A model generated the notes under the pieces. It searched no databases, was not told the origin of the DNA, and was given only the letters and a program-made list of their open reading frames with translations. The translations under genes were made by a program, and so were the position numbers. From Candidatus Gastranaerophilales bacterium (lineage in GTDB: Bacteria > Cyanobacteriota > Vampirovibrionia > Gastranaerophilales > Gastranaerophilaceae), in contig CANRHJ010000065.1 of NCBI GenBank assembly GCA_947630355.1, forward strand, positions 1 through 9,889: a stretch of 9,889 nucleotides of DNA, given 5' to 3'. This document shows positions 1 through 7,645 of the stretch, piece by piece; position 1 is the first letter of the stretch, and every line of letters starts with the position of its first letter.

Positions 1-404
1 CTTGCACGTTCTTTTTGTGAGACTATTTTTCTGGATACATTAATACCTGTTTCCTGCGGCATTAAAACGAGAAATCTTCCGGGAAGACTTAAAAGCGTAG
101 AAACTCGAGGACCTTTATGTCCTACGGGTTCTTTTACCACCTGTACTATAATCTTTTGTTTGGGAGATAATTTCTCTTTTAAAGTACCTTTCCCTATTGC
201 ATCATCAGCGTGTAAAAAGCCCATTTTATCATATCCGACATTGACAAATGCGGCATCTATACTCGGTAATATATTATCTACCGTCGCAAGATATACATCA
301 TTCAAGAGCATATCTCCTTTTTGAACATAAAATTCGCAGATTTTACCGTCTTCCAAAACTGCCGCTATATTATCACGTTCTGCTACAACTATTGCTTTTG
401 ACAT
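1..404 (-). CDS. rng: Ribonuclease G/E, N-terminal part (cut by window edge)
   Basis: Endoribonuclease of the RNase E/G family, which cleaves single-stranded RNA in mRNA turnover and rRNA processing. Only the first 134 codons are present; the gene runs off the left edge. It starts with ATG at 404, preceded by two purine-rich AAAGGA-type blocks that fit a ribosome binding site. The visible protein matches the family N-terminus: a first strand ending in LEDGKICEFYV, then the S1-type RNA-binding region with YLATVDNILPSIDAAFVNVG and KMGFLHADD, then EPVGHKGPRVSTLLSLPGR leading into FLVLMP. The catalytic DNase-I-like domain and zinc link would lie outside the window. The start is 15 nt after the stop of the radical SAM gene, so the two are probably co-transcribed; this pair is conserved in many bacteria. 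RNase E and RNase G cannot be told apart without the C-terminus. Confidence 0.93.
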   Translation of the reverse strand, partial: MSKAIVVAERDNIAAVLEDGKICEFYVQKGDMLLNDVYLATVDNILPSIDAAFVNVGYDKMGFLHADDAIGKGTLKEKLSPKQKIIVQVVKEPVGHKGPRVSTLLSLPGRFLVLMPQETGINVSRKIVSQKERA

Positions 405-419
405 TTTTCCTTTTTCCTT

Positions 420-2924
420 TTATTCTATTTTATTCATATCTTTATCGTAAAATTCTAATCTTATTATCCTGAATTCTAAATTTTCCGCATATAATTTAAT
501 TATATCTTCAGGTTTTACCGAAGGAATTTCTTGTGATTGTCCCGTTTTTAAAATCATAAATATTTCATCATCCGTAATTTTTATTGATTTTATAGACGGT
601 TTTATGTTAACAAGTTTTTTTATACCTTTTTTATTTATCTTCTCTATAAATATTTCATTACTTGAAGATATCTTATCTTTAATATACATCAAATCTTGTT
701 TTTTTAAAATACCTTTTTTTAACGGGCAGAATGAATATAACGCCCATTGTGCCGTAACATCTATTGCCTCTGCGTTTTTAGGTATTTGTTCGGCTTTTAA
801 TACTCTGATATAAGGCGGTAATATTTCGTTAAGTTTTTTTACCAGTTCAGTTTTTTCAATATTGTTGTATATTTCAATGTCTATAAGTTCACATCTGCTT
901 TCAACGAACATTGGAAGCGCTATTCCCAAAGAAAATTTGGGTGTCGGATTAAAACCTTGTGAAAAACACAAATCCAATCCCGAACGATACAGCATTTTTA
1001 CAATTGTATTTTGCCAGTCTAAATGAGAAATATATTTCATTTCGTTTTCTTTTGTAATCTTCAGCCTGTATTTGTATGATTGCCGGTCTATATTATCATC
1101 GGGCTTTGGTAAAGTATTAAATTCAAATTTCTTATCAATTACTTTATGAGTTTTTAAATTTTTGCACACACCGCAATTTACACAATTAAATTCACACGGA
1201 ATTATATTTTCGGCACTTAAAGCTTTTTTATATTGCTCTTTTAACCAGCTTTTATCAAGTCCTATATCTATATTATCCCAGTTTAAAACGTCATCAACAT
1301 CAAGTTCTTTTTGTGCATCTTCATCTATATTTATTCCTGCTTCTTCGGCAGTTTTAAGCCAAAGGTCTTTGTCTATATTTTCATCCCAGCTTGAGAGGTA
1401 AACTCCTTTTTTATGAAGTAATTCCATAAATTTGTTATAATTTTTGCCGGATCTGGACAAAGCACACTCCAATTTTGAAGTAAAGCTGTTATGATAGTTA
1501 ATTTTTACACCCTTTATGGGTTTTACCTTGTCCAATAAATATTTTATTCTGTTTTGTACTTCTTCCTGCGGACATTGACCGCACCATTGAAACGGTGTAA
1601 AGGGTTTGGGCACAAATATTGATACCGTACAGGTTAAGTTTAACCCGTCTTTAATTCCGTATTCATTTTTAATCTGCTTTGACCGATATCTTATTTTTGA
1701 AAATAAATCCGCCATTTCATCAATATCTTCATACGTTTCAGCGGGAAGTCCTATCATAAAGTATAATTTAACATTAGAAAATCCGTTTTTGTAACAATTT
1801 AAAACTGTTGTAATTATTTGTTCTTCCGTTAGATTTTTATTAATAACATCCCTTAATCTTTGGCTGCCTGCTTCAGGTGCAAGAGTAACGGTAGTGGATC
1901 TTACACCTCTGACCATTTGAGCCAATTCCGAGCTGTATCTATCAATTCTTTGACTCGGAAGCGATACGGATACTTTCTTCTTGTTCATCTCTTCGGATAA
2001 AGCTCTTATTACGCTTTCTATATTTGTATAATCATTTGAAGAAAGTGATAAAAGAGAATATTCATCATATCCCGTTTGAGCAACAGATTCTTTTACCATT
2101 GAAATAACATCACCGGCTTTTCGTTCCCGAACAGGCAGAGTAACATGCCCGGCTTGGCAAAATCTGCACATTCTTCCGCATCCTCTTCTTATCTCTATTA
2201 TTGTTCTGTCATGAACACCTGAAGAATAAGGTATTGGCGAGCGTATAACTCTGTTTGAAGTTGAAATATCGAAAATTCTTTTCTTTGCACGATTTTGTAT
2301 GTCGGGATTATATATCCCTTCAATTTTTGTCAGTTCCCTGATTATTTCCGAACGGGGAATATTGTTATTCTTTAATTCTTTGTATTTTTCAAGAATTTCT
2401 ATAATAAGTTCTTCACCGTCACCTATCATAAATAAATCAATAAAATCTTCAATAGGAGAAGGATTAAAACAACAAGGACCGCCTGCCATAATTAAAGGAT
2501 AATTCCCGTCTCTTCCGGTGCGTTTGATTGGAATTTTACTCAAACGAAGCATCTCAAGCATTGTCGGATATGCTAATTCATATTGTAGAGAAAAGCCTAT
2601 AATATCAAACTCTTTTGCATTTTTTTGAGTTTCTAATCCTTTTAATTCCTCGTTGTTAGCGATTAATATTTCCCGATAATCAAAATCGGGCGCATAAATT
2701 CTGTCACCTAAAAAACGATTATCACGATTGACTATATCATATAATATTTTTTGTCCCAAATTACTTATTGCTATTTCATATTTATCAGGAAAAGCAAACG
2801 CCATCTTTACTTGAGCTTTATCAAAATCCTTGTTTGCGCTCAAATACTCACACCCTATATATTGATAAGGCTTTTTTACTTTATATAAGTCACATTGTTT
2901 ATCAATCGGTAGTTCGTTTGTCAT
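420..2924 (-). CDS. B12-type radical SAM protein fused to DUF2344 (TIGR03960 + TIGR03936 architecture)
   Basis: Large protein (834 residues) of unknown reaction. Residues about 35-225 form the N-terminal Rossmann-like region that this family shares with B12-binding radical SAM enzymes (ISNLGQKILYDIV at 53-65, IMAGGP at 145-150). The radical SAM core follows at about 240-480, with the [4Fe-4S] ligands C249, C253 and C256 in CGRMCRFC, then a glycine-rich segment LAPEAGSQRLRD and FMIGLPAET near 389-397. A four-cysteine knot (C577, C581, C584, C587) closes this half. The DUF2344 domain begins near residue 618 (YRLKITKENEMKYISHLDW, then SQGFNPTPKFSLGIALP) and runs to the end. In many genomes these two halves are separate adjacent genes, so this is a fusion. 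The ATG at 2924 directly abuts the TAA of the upstream 110-residue gene, suggesting translational coupling. RNase G/E follows downstream. Family assignment is firm; substrate is unknown. A role in RNA or ribosome modification is only a guess from its neighbours. Confidence 0.93.
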   Translation of the reverse strand: MTNELPIDKQCDLYKVKKPYQYIGCEYLSANKDFDKAQVKMAFAFPDKYEIAISNLGQKILYDIVNRDNRFLGDRIYAPDFDYREILIANNEELKGLETQKNAKEFDIIGFSLQYELAYPTMLEMLRLSKIPIKRTGRDGNYPLIMAGGPCCFNPSPIEDFIDLFMIGDGEELIIEILEKYKELKNNNIPRSEIIRELTKIEGIYNPDIQNRAKKRIFDISTSNRVIRSPIPYSSGVHDRTIIEIRRGCGRMCRFCQAGHVTLPVRERKAGDVISMVKESVAQTGYDEYSLLSLSSNDYTNIESVIRALSEEMNKKKVSVSLPSQRIDRYSSELAQMVRGVRSTTVTLAPEAGSQRLRDVINKNLTEEQIITTVLNCYKNGFSNVKLYFMIGLPAETYEDIDEMADLFSKIRYRSKQIKNEYGIKDGLNLTCTVSIFVPKPFTPFQWCGQCPQEEVQNRIKYLLDKVKPIKGVKINYHNSFTSKLECALSRSGKNYNKFMELLHKKGVYLSSWDENIDKDLWLKTAEEAGINIDEDAQKELDVDDVLNWDNIDIGLDKSWLKEQYKKALSAENIIPCEFNCVNCGVCKNLKTHKVIDKKFEFNTLPKPDDNIDRQSYKYRLKITKENEMKYISHLDWQNTIVKMLYRSGLDLCFSQGFNPTPKFSLGIALPMFVESRCELIDIEIYNNIEKTELVKKLNEILPPYIRVLKAEQIPKNAEAIDVTAQWALYSFCPLKKGILKKQDLMYIKDKISSSNEIFIEKINKKGIKKLVNIKPSIKSIKITDDEIFMILKTGQSQEIPSVKPEDIIKLYAENLEFRIIRLEFYDKDMNKIE

Positions 2925-3257
2925 TTATGCCAAATCTTCAGGAACATATCTTTCTATATCAATAATTTTCCCGTAATCGGACGTTGTTCTGAATTCATTA
3001 AGGAAATCCAGCAGCGACTCGTATGGTACTTTGTATTTGTATAAAGCAGGCGCTATTCCGTTATTTTTTACAACGGTTACTATATAAAAACATCTTTTGG
3101 CATACTCAAGTAAAGAATCCTCCTTGAACAAATTTCCGTTTTCATCTTTATTGAGTTTTATATATTGAAATCCTTTAAAAACTCTTGTTTGCCCGCCATT
3201 ATTCGGTTTATTTGACTTCTTAAGAAAATCAATTATTTTATCGTTCGTTTTATCCAT
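2925..3257 (-). CDS. Small protein of unknown function (110 residues)
   Basis: I do not recognise this protein. It is soluble, has no signal peptide or membrane segment, and has one cysteine. The N-terminus is basic and polar (KKSNKPNNGGQTRVFKGFQ). It is followed by what looks like a compact alpha/beta domain with a hydrophobic strand (RCFYIVTVVKNN), a short helix-forming stretch (YESLLDFLNEF) and the acidic tail DIERYVPEDLA. The frame is supported by its fit between genes: it starts 52 nt after gcvPB and its TAA is immediately followed by the ATG of the radical SAM gene. Only a weak AAAGAA ribosome binding site precedes the ATG at 3257. The coupling suggests a role linked to the radical SAM protein or RNase G/E, but that is inference. 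It is real as a gene with fair confidence; function is open. Confidence 0.75.
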   Translation of the reverse strand: MDKTNDKIIDFLKKSNKPNNGGQTRVFKGFQYIKLNKDENGNLFKEDSLLEYAKRCFYIVTVVKNNGIAPALYKYKVPYESLLDFLNEFRTTSDYGKIIDIERYVPEDLA

Positions 3258-3274
3258 TTCTTTATTAAATATTA

Positions 3275-3296
3275 TATTTGCCTATTTTGGCAAATA
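3275..3296 (-). repeat. 8-bp hairpin between gcvPB and the 110-residue gene
   Basis: On the minus strand TATTTGCC is followed by a 6-nt loop AAAATA and the exact complement GGCAAATA. It lies in the only gap longer than 20 nt inside the seven-gene run, 13 nt after the gcvPB stop. No U-run follows on the minus strand, so it is not a standard intrinsic terminator. It could stabilise the 3' end of a processed upstream mRNA, act as an operator, or have no function. Confidence 0.4.
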
Positions 3297-3309
3297 ATTT
3301 ACATTTTTT

Positions 3310-4740
3310 TTAAAATTTAAATGCCAAATCGGGTTTTCTTGCGGCAAGAGTTTCATCTACTTTTTTCACCGGAGTTGTTTGCGGATGATTTAACACCTGC
3401 TGCGGGTTGGATTTAATTTCTTTTGCAATTTCAATCATGGTATCCGCAAAATCATCCAGCCTTTTTTTTGTTTCCGTCTCGGTTGGTTCTACCATTATTG
3501 CTTCATGTACTATCAGCGGAAAATATATCGTCGGAGGATGAATATTTGAATCCATTAACCTCTTTGCTATGGCAAGCGTATTTACTCCGTCTTCTTTTTG
3601 CTTCTCGCCTGACAATACAAACTCGTGCATGCATTTTTGATTATAAGGCAAATAATAATAATCTTTTAATCGAGTCATAATATAATTTGCATTTAAAACA
3701 GCATTTGAACTTACTTCTTTTAAAGAATTTCCTGTCATCAAAATATATGCATACGCTTTGATAAATACCGAAAAGTTACCGTAAAAGGCTTTCATTTTAC
3801 CTATGGTATGTTTTAAATCATATTTCCTTATATACTTATTTCCGTCAAAATCAATATAAGGAACGGGTAGAAAGTCTTTTAATTCTTCTTTCACGCCGAC
3901 GGGACCTGCACCCGGACCGCCTCCGCCGTGCGGAGTTGAAAATGTTTTATGAAGATTTATATGTACAATATCAAAACCCATTTTCGCGGGATTTGTATGC
4001 CCCATTATTGCATTCATATTTGCGCCGTCATAATACAGCAATCCGCCTGCTTTATGCACCAAATCAGCTATTTGTGATATATTCTCTTCAAACAATCCTA
4101 AAGTATTGGGGTTTGTTAACATTATCGCCGCAGTATCTTCATTAAGAACCGTTTTTAATTTTTCTATATCAACCATACCCTTGTTGTTTGATTTTATCTC
4201 AACAATATTAAACCCGCACATCGCTGCACTCGCTGGATTTGTGCCGTGCGCCGAATCGGGTATTATAACATTTTTCCTGTTTTCTCCTTTGGTTTTAAAA
4301 TATTTTTTTACAATCATCATTCCGCATAGTTCGCCATGCGCACCTGCTGCGGGCTGCAAAGTTACAGCCTGCATTCCTGTTATCTCTTTTAATGCTTCCT
4401 GCAGGTTATACATCAATTTTAGCGAGCCTTGACAATCCTCATCATCCTGATACGGATGCAAATTCGTAAATCCTTCCAATGCAGCCAAATATTCATTTAC
4501 TTTCGGATTATACTTCATTGTACACGAACCTAACGGGTAAAACCCTTTCTCTATACAAAAATTCTTATCAGATAATTCCTTATAGTGTCTCATCACCTCT
4601 AATTCGGTTATTTCAGGTAAAATGGTACTATCGCTCAAATTTAAATATTTACTGTCTATTTCGGTGAAACTTAATTTTTCATCGGTTAAACATACTCCGT
4701 TTGTTCCTTTTACGGTCTTTTCAAATATTAATTCAGTCAT
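3310..4740 (-). CDS. gcvPB: Glycine dehydrogenase (decarboxylating), subunit 2
   Basis: PLP-dependent subunit of the two-subunit P-protein of the glycine cleavage system. With subunit 1 (GcvPA) it decarboxylates glycine and passes the aminomethyl group to lipoyl-GcvH in the cytoplasm. At 476 residues it has the normal length for the C-terminal half of P-protein. Characteristic blocks are present in order: EKGFYPLGSCTMKYNPK near 64-80, LQPAAGAHGE near 128-137, IPDSAHGTNPASA near 160-172, and the PLP-lysine region HINLHKTFSTPHGGGG, where K265 should form the Schiff base. The C-terminal EAIMVEPTETETK block is also present. The ATG at 4740 has GGGG five bases upstream, a usable ribosome binding site. 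It follows the Eda-family gene by 15 nt. GcvPA, GcvT and GcvH genes are not in the window, so they must lie elsewhere if the system is complete. Confidence 0.97.
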   Translation of the reverse strand: MTELIFEKTVKGTNGVCLTDEKLSFTEIDSKYLNLSDSTILPEITELEVMRHYKELSDKNFCIEKGFYPLGSCTMKYNPKVNEYLAALEGFTNLHPYQDDEDCQGSLKLMYNLQEALKEITGMQAVTLQPAAGAHGELCGMMIVKKYFKTKGENRKNVIIPDSAHGTNPASAAMCGFNIVEIKSNNKGMVDIEKLKTVLNEDTAAIMLTNPNTLGLFEENISQIADLVHKAGGLLYYDGANMNAIMGHTNPAKMGFDIVHINLHKTFSTPHGGGGPGAGPVGVKEELKDFLPVPYIDFDGNKYIRKYDLKHTIGKMKAFYGNFSVFIKAYAYILMTGNSLKEVSSNAVLNANYIMTRLKDYYYLPYNQKCMHEFVLSGEKQKEDGVNTLAIAKRLMDSNIHPPTIYFPLIVHEAIMVEPTETETKKRLDDFADTMIEIAKEIKSNPQQVLNHPQTTPVKKVDETLAARKPDLAFKF

Positions 4741-4755
4741 TATATCCCCGTTTTT

Positions 4756-5364
4756 CTATATTATTTTAGATTTTGCCGATTTTGCCCGCATTGTAATTTC
4801 CTGATAATTCGCATCTTTATATAAAGCTCTGCCTATACCTACTGCTTTTGCGCCGGCTTTTATATATAGAGGAATATCATCAATTTTGATACTTCCCGCA
4901 GCAATAACATTCAGAAAATTCATCGGTCTTAAGATATCTTCAATATACTCTGCCCCACCCATCGGATTGACGGGAGAAATTTTTATTAATTGAGTTCGCG
5001 CCTGCCAAGCCGAATATGCTTCGTTTGGAGTTGTCGCAGTCATTATTAAGGGTATTCTCCGGCTTTTACATAATCTTACCAAATTCATCTGGAATATTGG
5101 TGAAACAATTACATCAGCACCGGCATCAATTACTATTTGTGCCTGCCTCTGGGTTATTATTCCGCCTGCCATGATTAAAGGTCTATTTTCGCTTTTCGTT
5201 ATCTTTTCCAGCTCTTTAACCTTCTCGGGCGTATCTATTACCACTTCCGCAATATTTATCCCGCCTTCGGTTAATGCATTTATTATATCTTTTGTCTCTT
5301 TCGGATTTTGATTTCTTAATACCGCAAAAAGTTTCTCTTTTGCTATTATTTCTATGGAATTCAT
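4756..5364 (-). CDS. eda: Eda/KDPG-aldolase-family protein with divergent active site
   Basis: A 202-residue TIM-barrel protein of the 2-keto-3-deoxy-6-phosphogluconate/4-hydroxy-2-oxoglutarate aldolase family, which normally cleaves KDPG to pyruvate and glyceraldehyde-3-phosphate. Family blocks are clear: KLFAVLRN near 11-18, GGINIAEVVIDTPE near 34-47, AGADVIVSP near 81-89, TPNEAYSAW near 112-120, LIKISPVNPMGG near 126-137 and AKAVGIGRAL at the phosphate-binding end. The likely Schiff-base lysine (K128) and catalytic glutamate (E40) are kept. By my alignment, the arginine four residues after that glutamate in E. coli Eda (R49) is D44 here, and the threonine of GAGT (T73) is G68. As I recall these bind the pyruvate carboxylate, so the natural substrate may differ. 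The ATG at 5364 is 3 nt after the cdaA stop, with a weak GAAAGAAG site inside the cdaA 3' end. Fold assignment is firm; the classical activity is doubtful. Confidence 0.85.
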   Translation of the reverse strand: MNSIEIIAKEKLFAVLRNQNPKETKDIINALTEGGINIAEVVIDTPEKVKELEKITKSENRPLIMAGGIITQRQAQIVIDAGADVIVSPIFQMNLVRLCKSRRIPLIMTATTPNEAYSAWQARTQLIKISPVNPMGGAEYIEDILRPMNFLNVIAAGSIKIDDIPLYIKAGAKAVGIGRALYKDANYQEITMRAKSAKSKII

Positions 5365-5367
5365 TTA

Positions 5368-6267
5368 TTACTTCTTTCTCAACTTTAAAAAATTCGACAT
5401 AAACGCATTTTCTATTTTTTCACTCTTATCTATTGATAATAATTTCCCTAAATCTTCTTTGAATGCGGTTATATCATCATATTTCCTTAAAATTCCGTCT
5501 ATGGCAATTGAAATATCACCGGTTTCTTCCGAAACAACTATACAAGCGGAATCGGATATTTCACTGGCGCCTATGGCTGCTCTGTGTCTTGTTCCGTATC
5601 TCCAACTGAGTTTGGGATCCTCTGTTAATGGTAAAAGCACTCCCGCTGCCAGTATCTTATCATTGTGTATTATCATGGCGCCGTCATGCAAAGGTGTATT
5701 CGGGAAAAATATCGTCAATATTAATTCCGTTGATATATTCGCATTAATTACCGTCCCTACTTCGTTATAAAAAGACCTGTCTTGTGTCTTTTGTACAACC
5801 ATCAGTGCACCGCGCTTTACACGACTGCAATATTTTACCGCTTCCGTTATCTCCTTTATTACGTTCTTTTTCTGCTCTTTCTCACTGTTTTTGAAAGAAA
5901 AGAAATTCTTAGCCACAAATTTTGTCTGTCCCAAATGGACTAAAAGCCTTCTTAATTCAGGCTGGAACACTATCACCAACGAAAGAAGTATACCTGTTAA
6001 TAAGTATTGGGCAACCTGCCCTAATATTTCAAATTGGAATTCTATTAATACCGCCGAGAATATCCAGGCAACTATTATAAATAATAATATCCCTCTAACC
6101 AGTTTCTCTGCTTGCGTATTTTTAATAAATTTCATATAAACATATATTAATATGACTATGACTATTAATACTTGTATTATATCTTTCCATGTAAATGTTA
6201 TATGGTCAGTTACCAAGTTACTTTGACTGAAAATATTACTGTACAATTTTAATATATTTTCGAACAT
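5368..6267 (-). CDS. cdaA: Diadenylate cyclase CdaA (membrane-bound c-di-AMP synthase)
   Basis: Condenses two ATP into the second messenger cyclic di-AMP. The protein has 299 residues, slightly longer than typical CdaA because of its N-terminal extension. Three membrane segments are visible at about 29-48, 58-75 and 84-102, followed by the basic stretch QPELRRLLVHLGQ that links to the cytoplasmic catalytic domain. The DAC domain carries both signature motifs: DGA at 195-197 in TPLHDGAMII, and RHR at 227-229 in YGTRHRAAIG. SEETGDISIA follows near 246-255. This layout is CdaA rather than DisA (no C-terminal DNA-binding HhH region) or CdaS. The ATG at 6267 is 20 nt after the lysA stop, with AAGGCGG upstream. 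Placement directly behind lysA recalls the cyanobacterial arrangement. The partners CdaR and GlmM, which accompany cdaA in Firmicutes, are absent here. Confidence 0.96.
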   Translation of the reverse strand: MFENILKLYSNIFSQSNLVTDHITFTWKDIIQVLIVIVILIYVYMKFIKNTQAEKLVRGILLFIIVAWIFSAVLIEFQFEILGQVAQYLLTGILLSLVIVFQPELRRLLVHLGQTKFVAKNFFSFKNSEKEQKKNVIKEITEAVKYCSRVKRGALMVVQKTQDRSFYNEVGTVINANISTELILTIFFPNTPLHDGAMIIHNDKILAAGVLLPLTEDPKLSWRYGTRHRAAIGASEISDSACIVVSEETGDISIAIDGILRKYDDITAFKEDLGKLLSIDKSEKIENAFMSNFLKLRKK

Positions 6268-6287
6268 TTACCGCCTTATTTCGTAAA

Positions 6288-7622
6288 TTATTCCTTAAAT
6301 TTTAATCTTTCGGGAATTACATCCGACTCGCACAATTGTTCATAAGTCTGCCTATTTATTATAATATCAGATTTTCCATTATTTACAAGTACTGCGGCAG
6401 GTTTTAATACTCGGTTATAATTACTTGACATGGAATATCCGTATGCACCCGTATCATAGAAACAAATTATATCTCCCTCTTCAATCAGCGGCAAATTTAT
6501 ATCTTTAATCAATATATCTCCCGATTCACAGTGTTTTCCAGATATCGTTACGGTCTCTTTTTCGGTTTCGTCCGGTTTATTTGCAACCTCGACAGTGTAT
6601 TTTGCCTGATATAAACTTGGTCTTATATTATCAGACATACCGCCATCTACGGCTTGGTATATCTTGCCGTTTGGAACCTGCTTTGAGCTGCCTGCCGTAT
6701 ATATCGTGACTCCTGCCGTTCCTATTATACTTCTTCCGGGTTCAATATATATTTGCGGAGAATTTATTCCGTATTTTTTTGAATTTATTTTTATTGACTC
6801 GGTTATTGTTTCTGCTGCTTCAAAGACGGAAATCGGTTCGTCTTCTTCCGTATATTTAATGCCTAAACCGCCGCCTAAATTTACTTTGTTCAAACTTATG
6901 TTATATTTATCCTGCAACCTTTTAATTTCTTTGAATAAAACCTCTATTTCATCATAATAAACCTGTTTTTCAAATATTTGAGAACCGATATGGGCATGTA
7001 AGCCGCATAATTTAAGATTTTTATATTCTTTTAAAATAAGTTCAACAGCTTCATCCGTTTGTGTCAAATCAAATCCGAATTTTGAATCCAAATGACCCGT
7101 TTGAATGTATTCATGCGTATGGCATTCAATTCCGGGTGTTACTCTTAATATTATTTCTGCTTTTTTATTGTGAATTTCGGCTATATCATTTATTAATCCC
7201 AATTCATAAAAATTATCCGCCGAAATAATTCCCACATTACATTCCAGAGCATAATTTATTTCTTCATAGGTCTTATTATTGCCGTTAAATAGTGTTTTTG
7301 TCATATCAAAACCCGATTGAAATGCCGTATATATTTCTCCGCCGCTGCATAAATCAAGTCCAAATCCTTCTTGCTCCATTATTTTGCATATTGCTTTTGT
7401 CATAAACGCTTTTGAAGCATACATCATTTGTATTTGAGGATATTCCTTAAACGCCGATTTATAACTTCCCGTTATCGCTCTTATAGTTGCTTCGTCATAT
7501 ATATAAAGGGGTGTCCCGTATTTATTTGCCAAATCGGTTAAATCGCACCCGCCTATTTCTATGTTGCCTCTGTCGTTTATTCTTGTTGTAACCGGTTTTA
7601 TGTATTGATTTGCAGTTTTCAT
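6288..7622 (-). CDS. lysA: Diaminopimelate decarboxylase
   Basis: PLP enzyme converting meso-diaminopimelate to L-lysine, the last step of the DAP pathway. It is cytoplasmic, fold type III, with a normal length of 444 residues. The PLP-binding lysine is K71 in YASKAFMTKA, followed by GLDLCSGGE near 88-96. The barrel also shows LHAHIGSQI at 208-216, NLGGGLGIKY at 248-257 and EPGRSI at 294-299. The C-terminal domain has the substrate and dimer-interface motifs GKHCESGDIL (C365, E366) and YDTGAYGYSMSSNYN near 389-403. The ATG at 7622 has a good AGGGAG ribosome binding site five bases upstream. It is the first gene of the minus-strand run, and a leader of up to about 180 nt with predicted RNA structure precedes it, so its expression and that of cdaA behind it may be set there. 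Confidence 0.97.
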   Translation of the reverse strand: MKTANQYIKPVTTRINDRGNIEIGGCDLTDLANKYGTPLYIYDEATIRAITGSYKSAFKEYPQIQMMYASKAFMTKAICKIMEQEGFGLDLCSGGEIYTAFQSGFDMTKTLFNGNNKTYEEINYALECNVGIISADNFYELGLINDIAEIHNKKAEIILRVTPGIECHTHEYIQTGHLDSKFGFDLTQTDEAVELILKEYKNLKLCGLHAHIGSQIFEKQVYYDEIEVLFKEIKRLQDKYNISLNKVNLGGGLGIKYTEEDEPISVFEAAETITESIKINSKKYGINSPQIYIEPGRSIIGTAGVTIYTAGSSKQVPNGKIYQAVDGGMSDNIRPSLYQAKYTVEVANKPDETEKETVTISGKHCESGDILIKDINLPLIEEGDIICFYDTGAYGYSMSSNYNRVLKPAAVLVNNGKSDIIINRQTYEQLCESDVIPERLKFKE

Positions 7623-7627
7623 ATTTT

Positions 7628-7633
7628 CTCCCT
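7628..7633 (-). promoter_or_regulatory. lysA ribosome binding site
   Basis: AGGGAG on the minus strand, five bases before the ATG at 7622. It is the strongest Shine-Dalgarno sequence inside the window and confirms the lysA start. Confidence 0.8.
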
Positions 7634-7645
7634 GTTTAAATTAAT

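Noticed and set aside
248..472. Plus-strand 74-codon frame opposite RNase G/E and the radical SAM tail
   Set aside because: Spans the junction of two conserved minus-strand genes; leucine/tyrosine-rich antisense artefact.
4106..4432. Plus-strand open frame of 108 codons opposite gcvPB
   Set aside because: It lies entirely opposite a clearly conserved gene, has no family likeness, and its hydrophobic composition follows from the antisense of gcvPB.
5354..5770. Plus-strand open frame of 138 codons opposite cdaA
   Set aside because: Antisense shadow of the conserved catalytic domain of cdaA; no ribosome binding site or recognisable protein.
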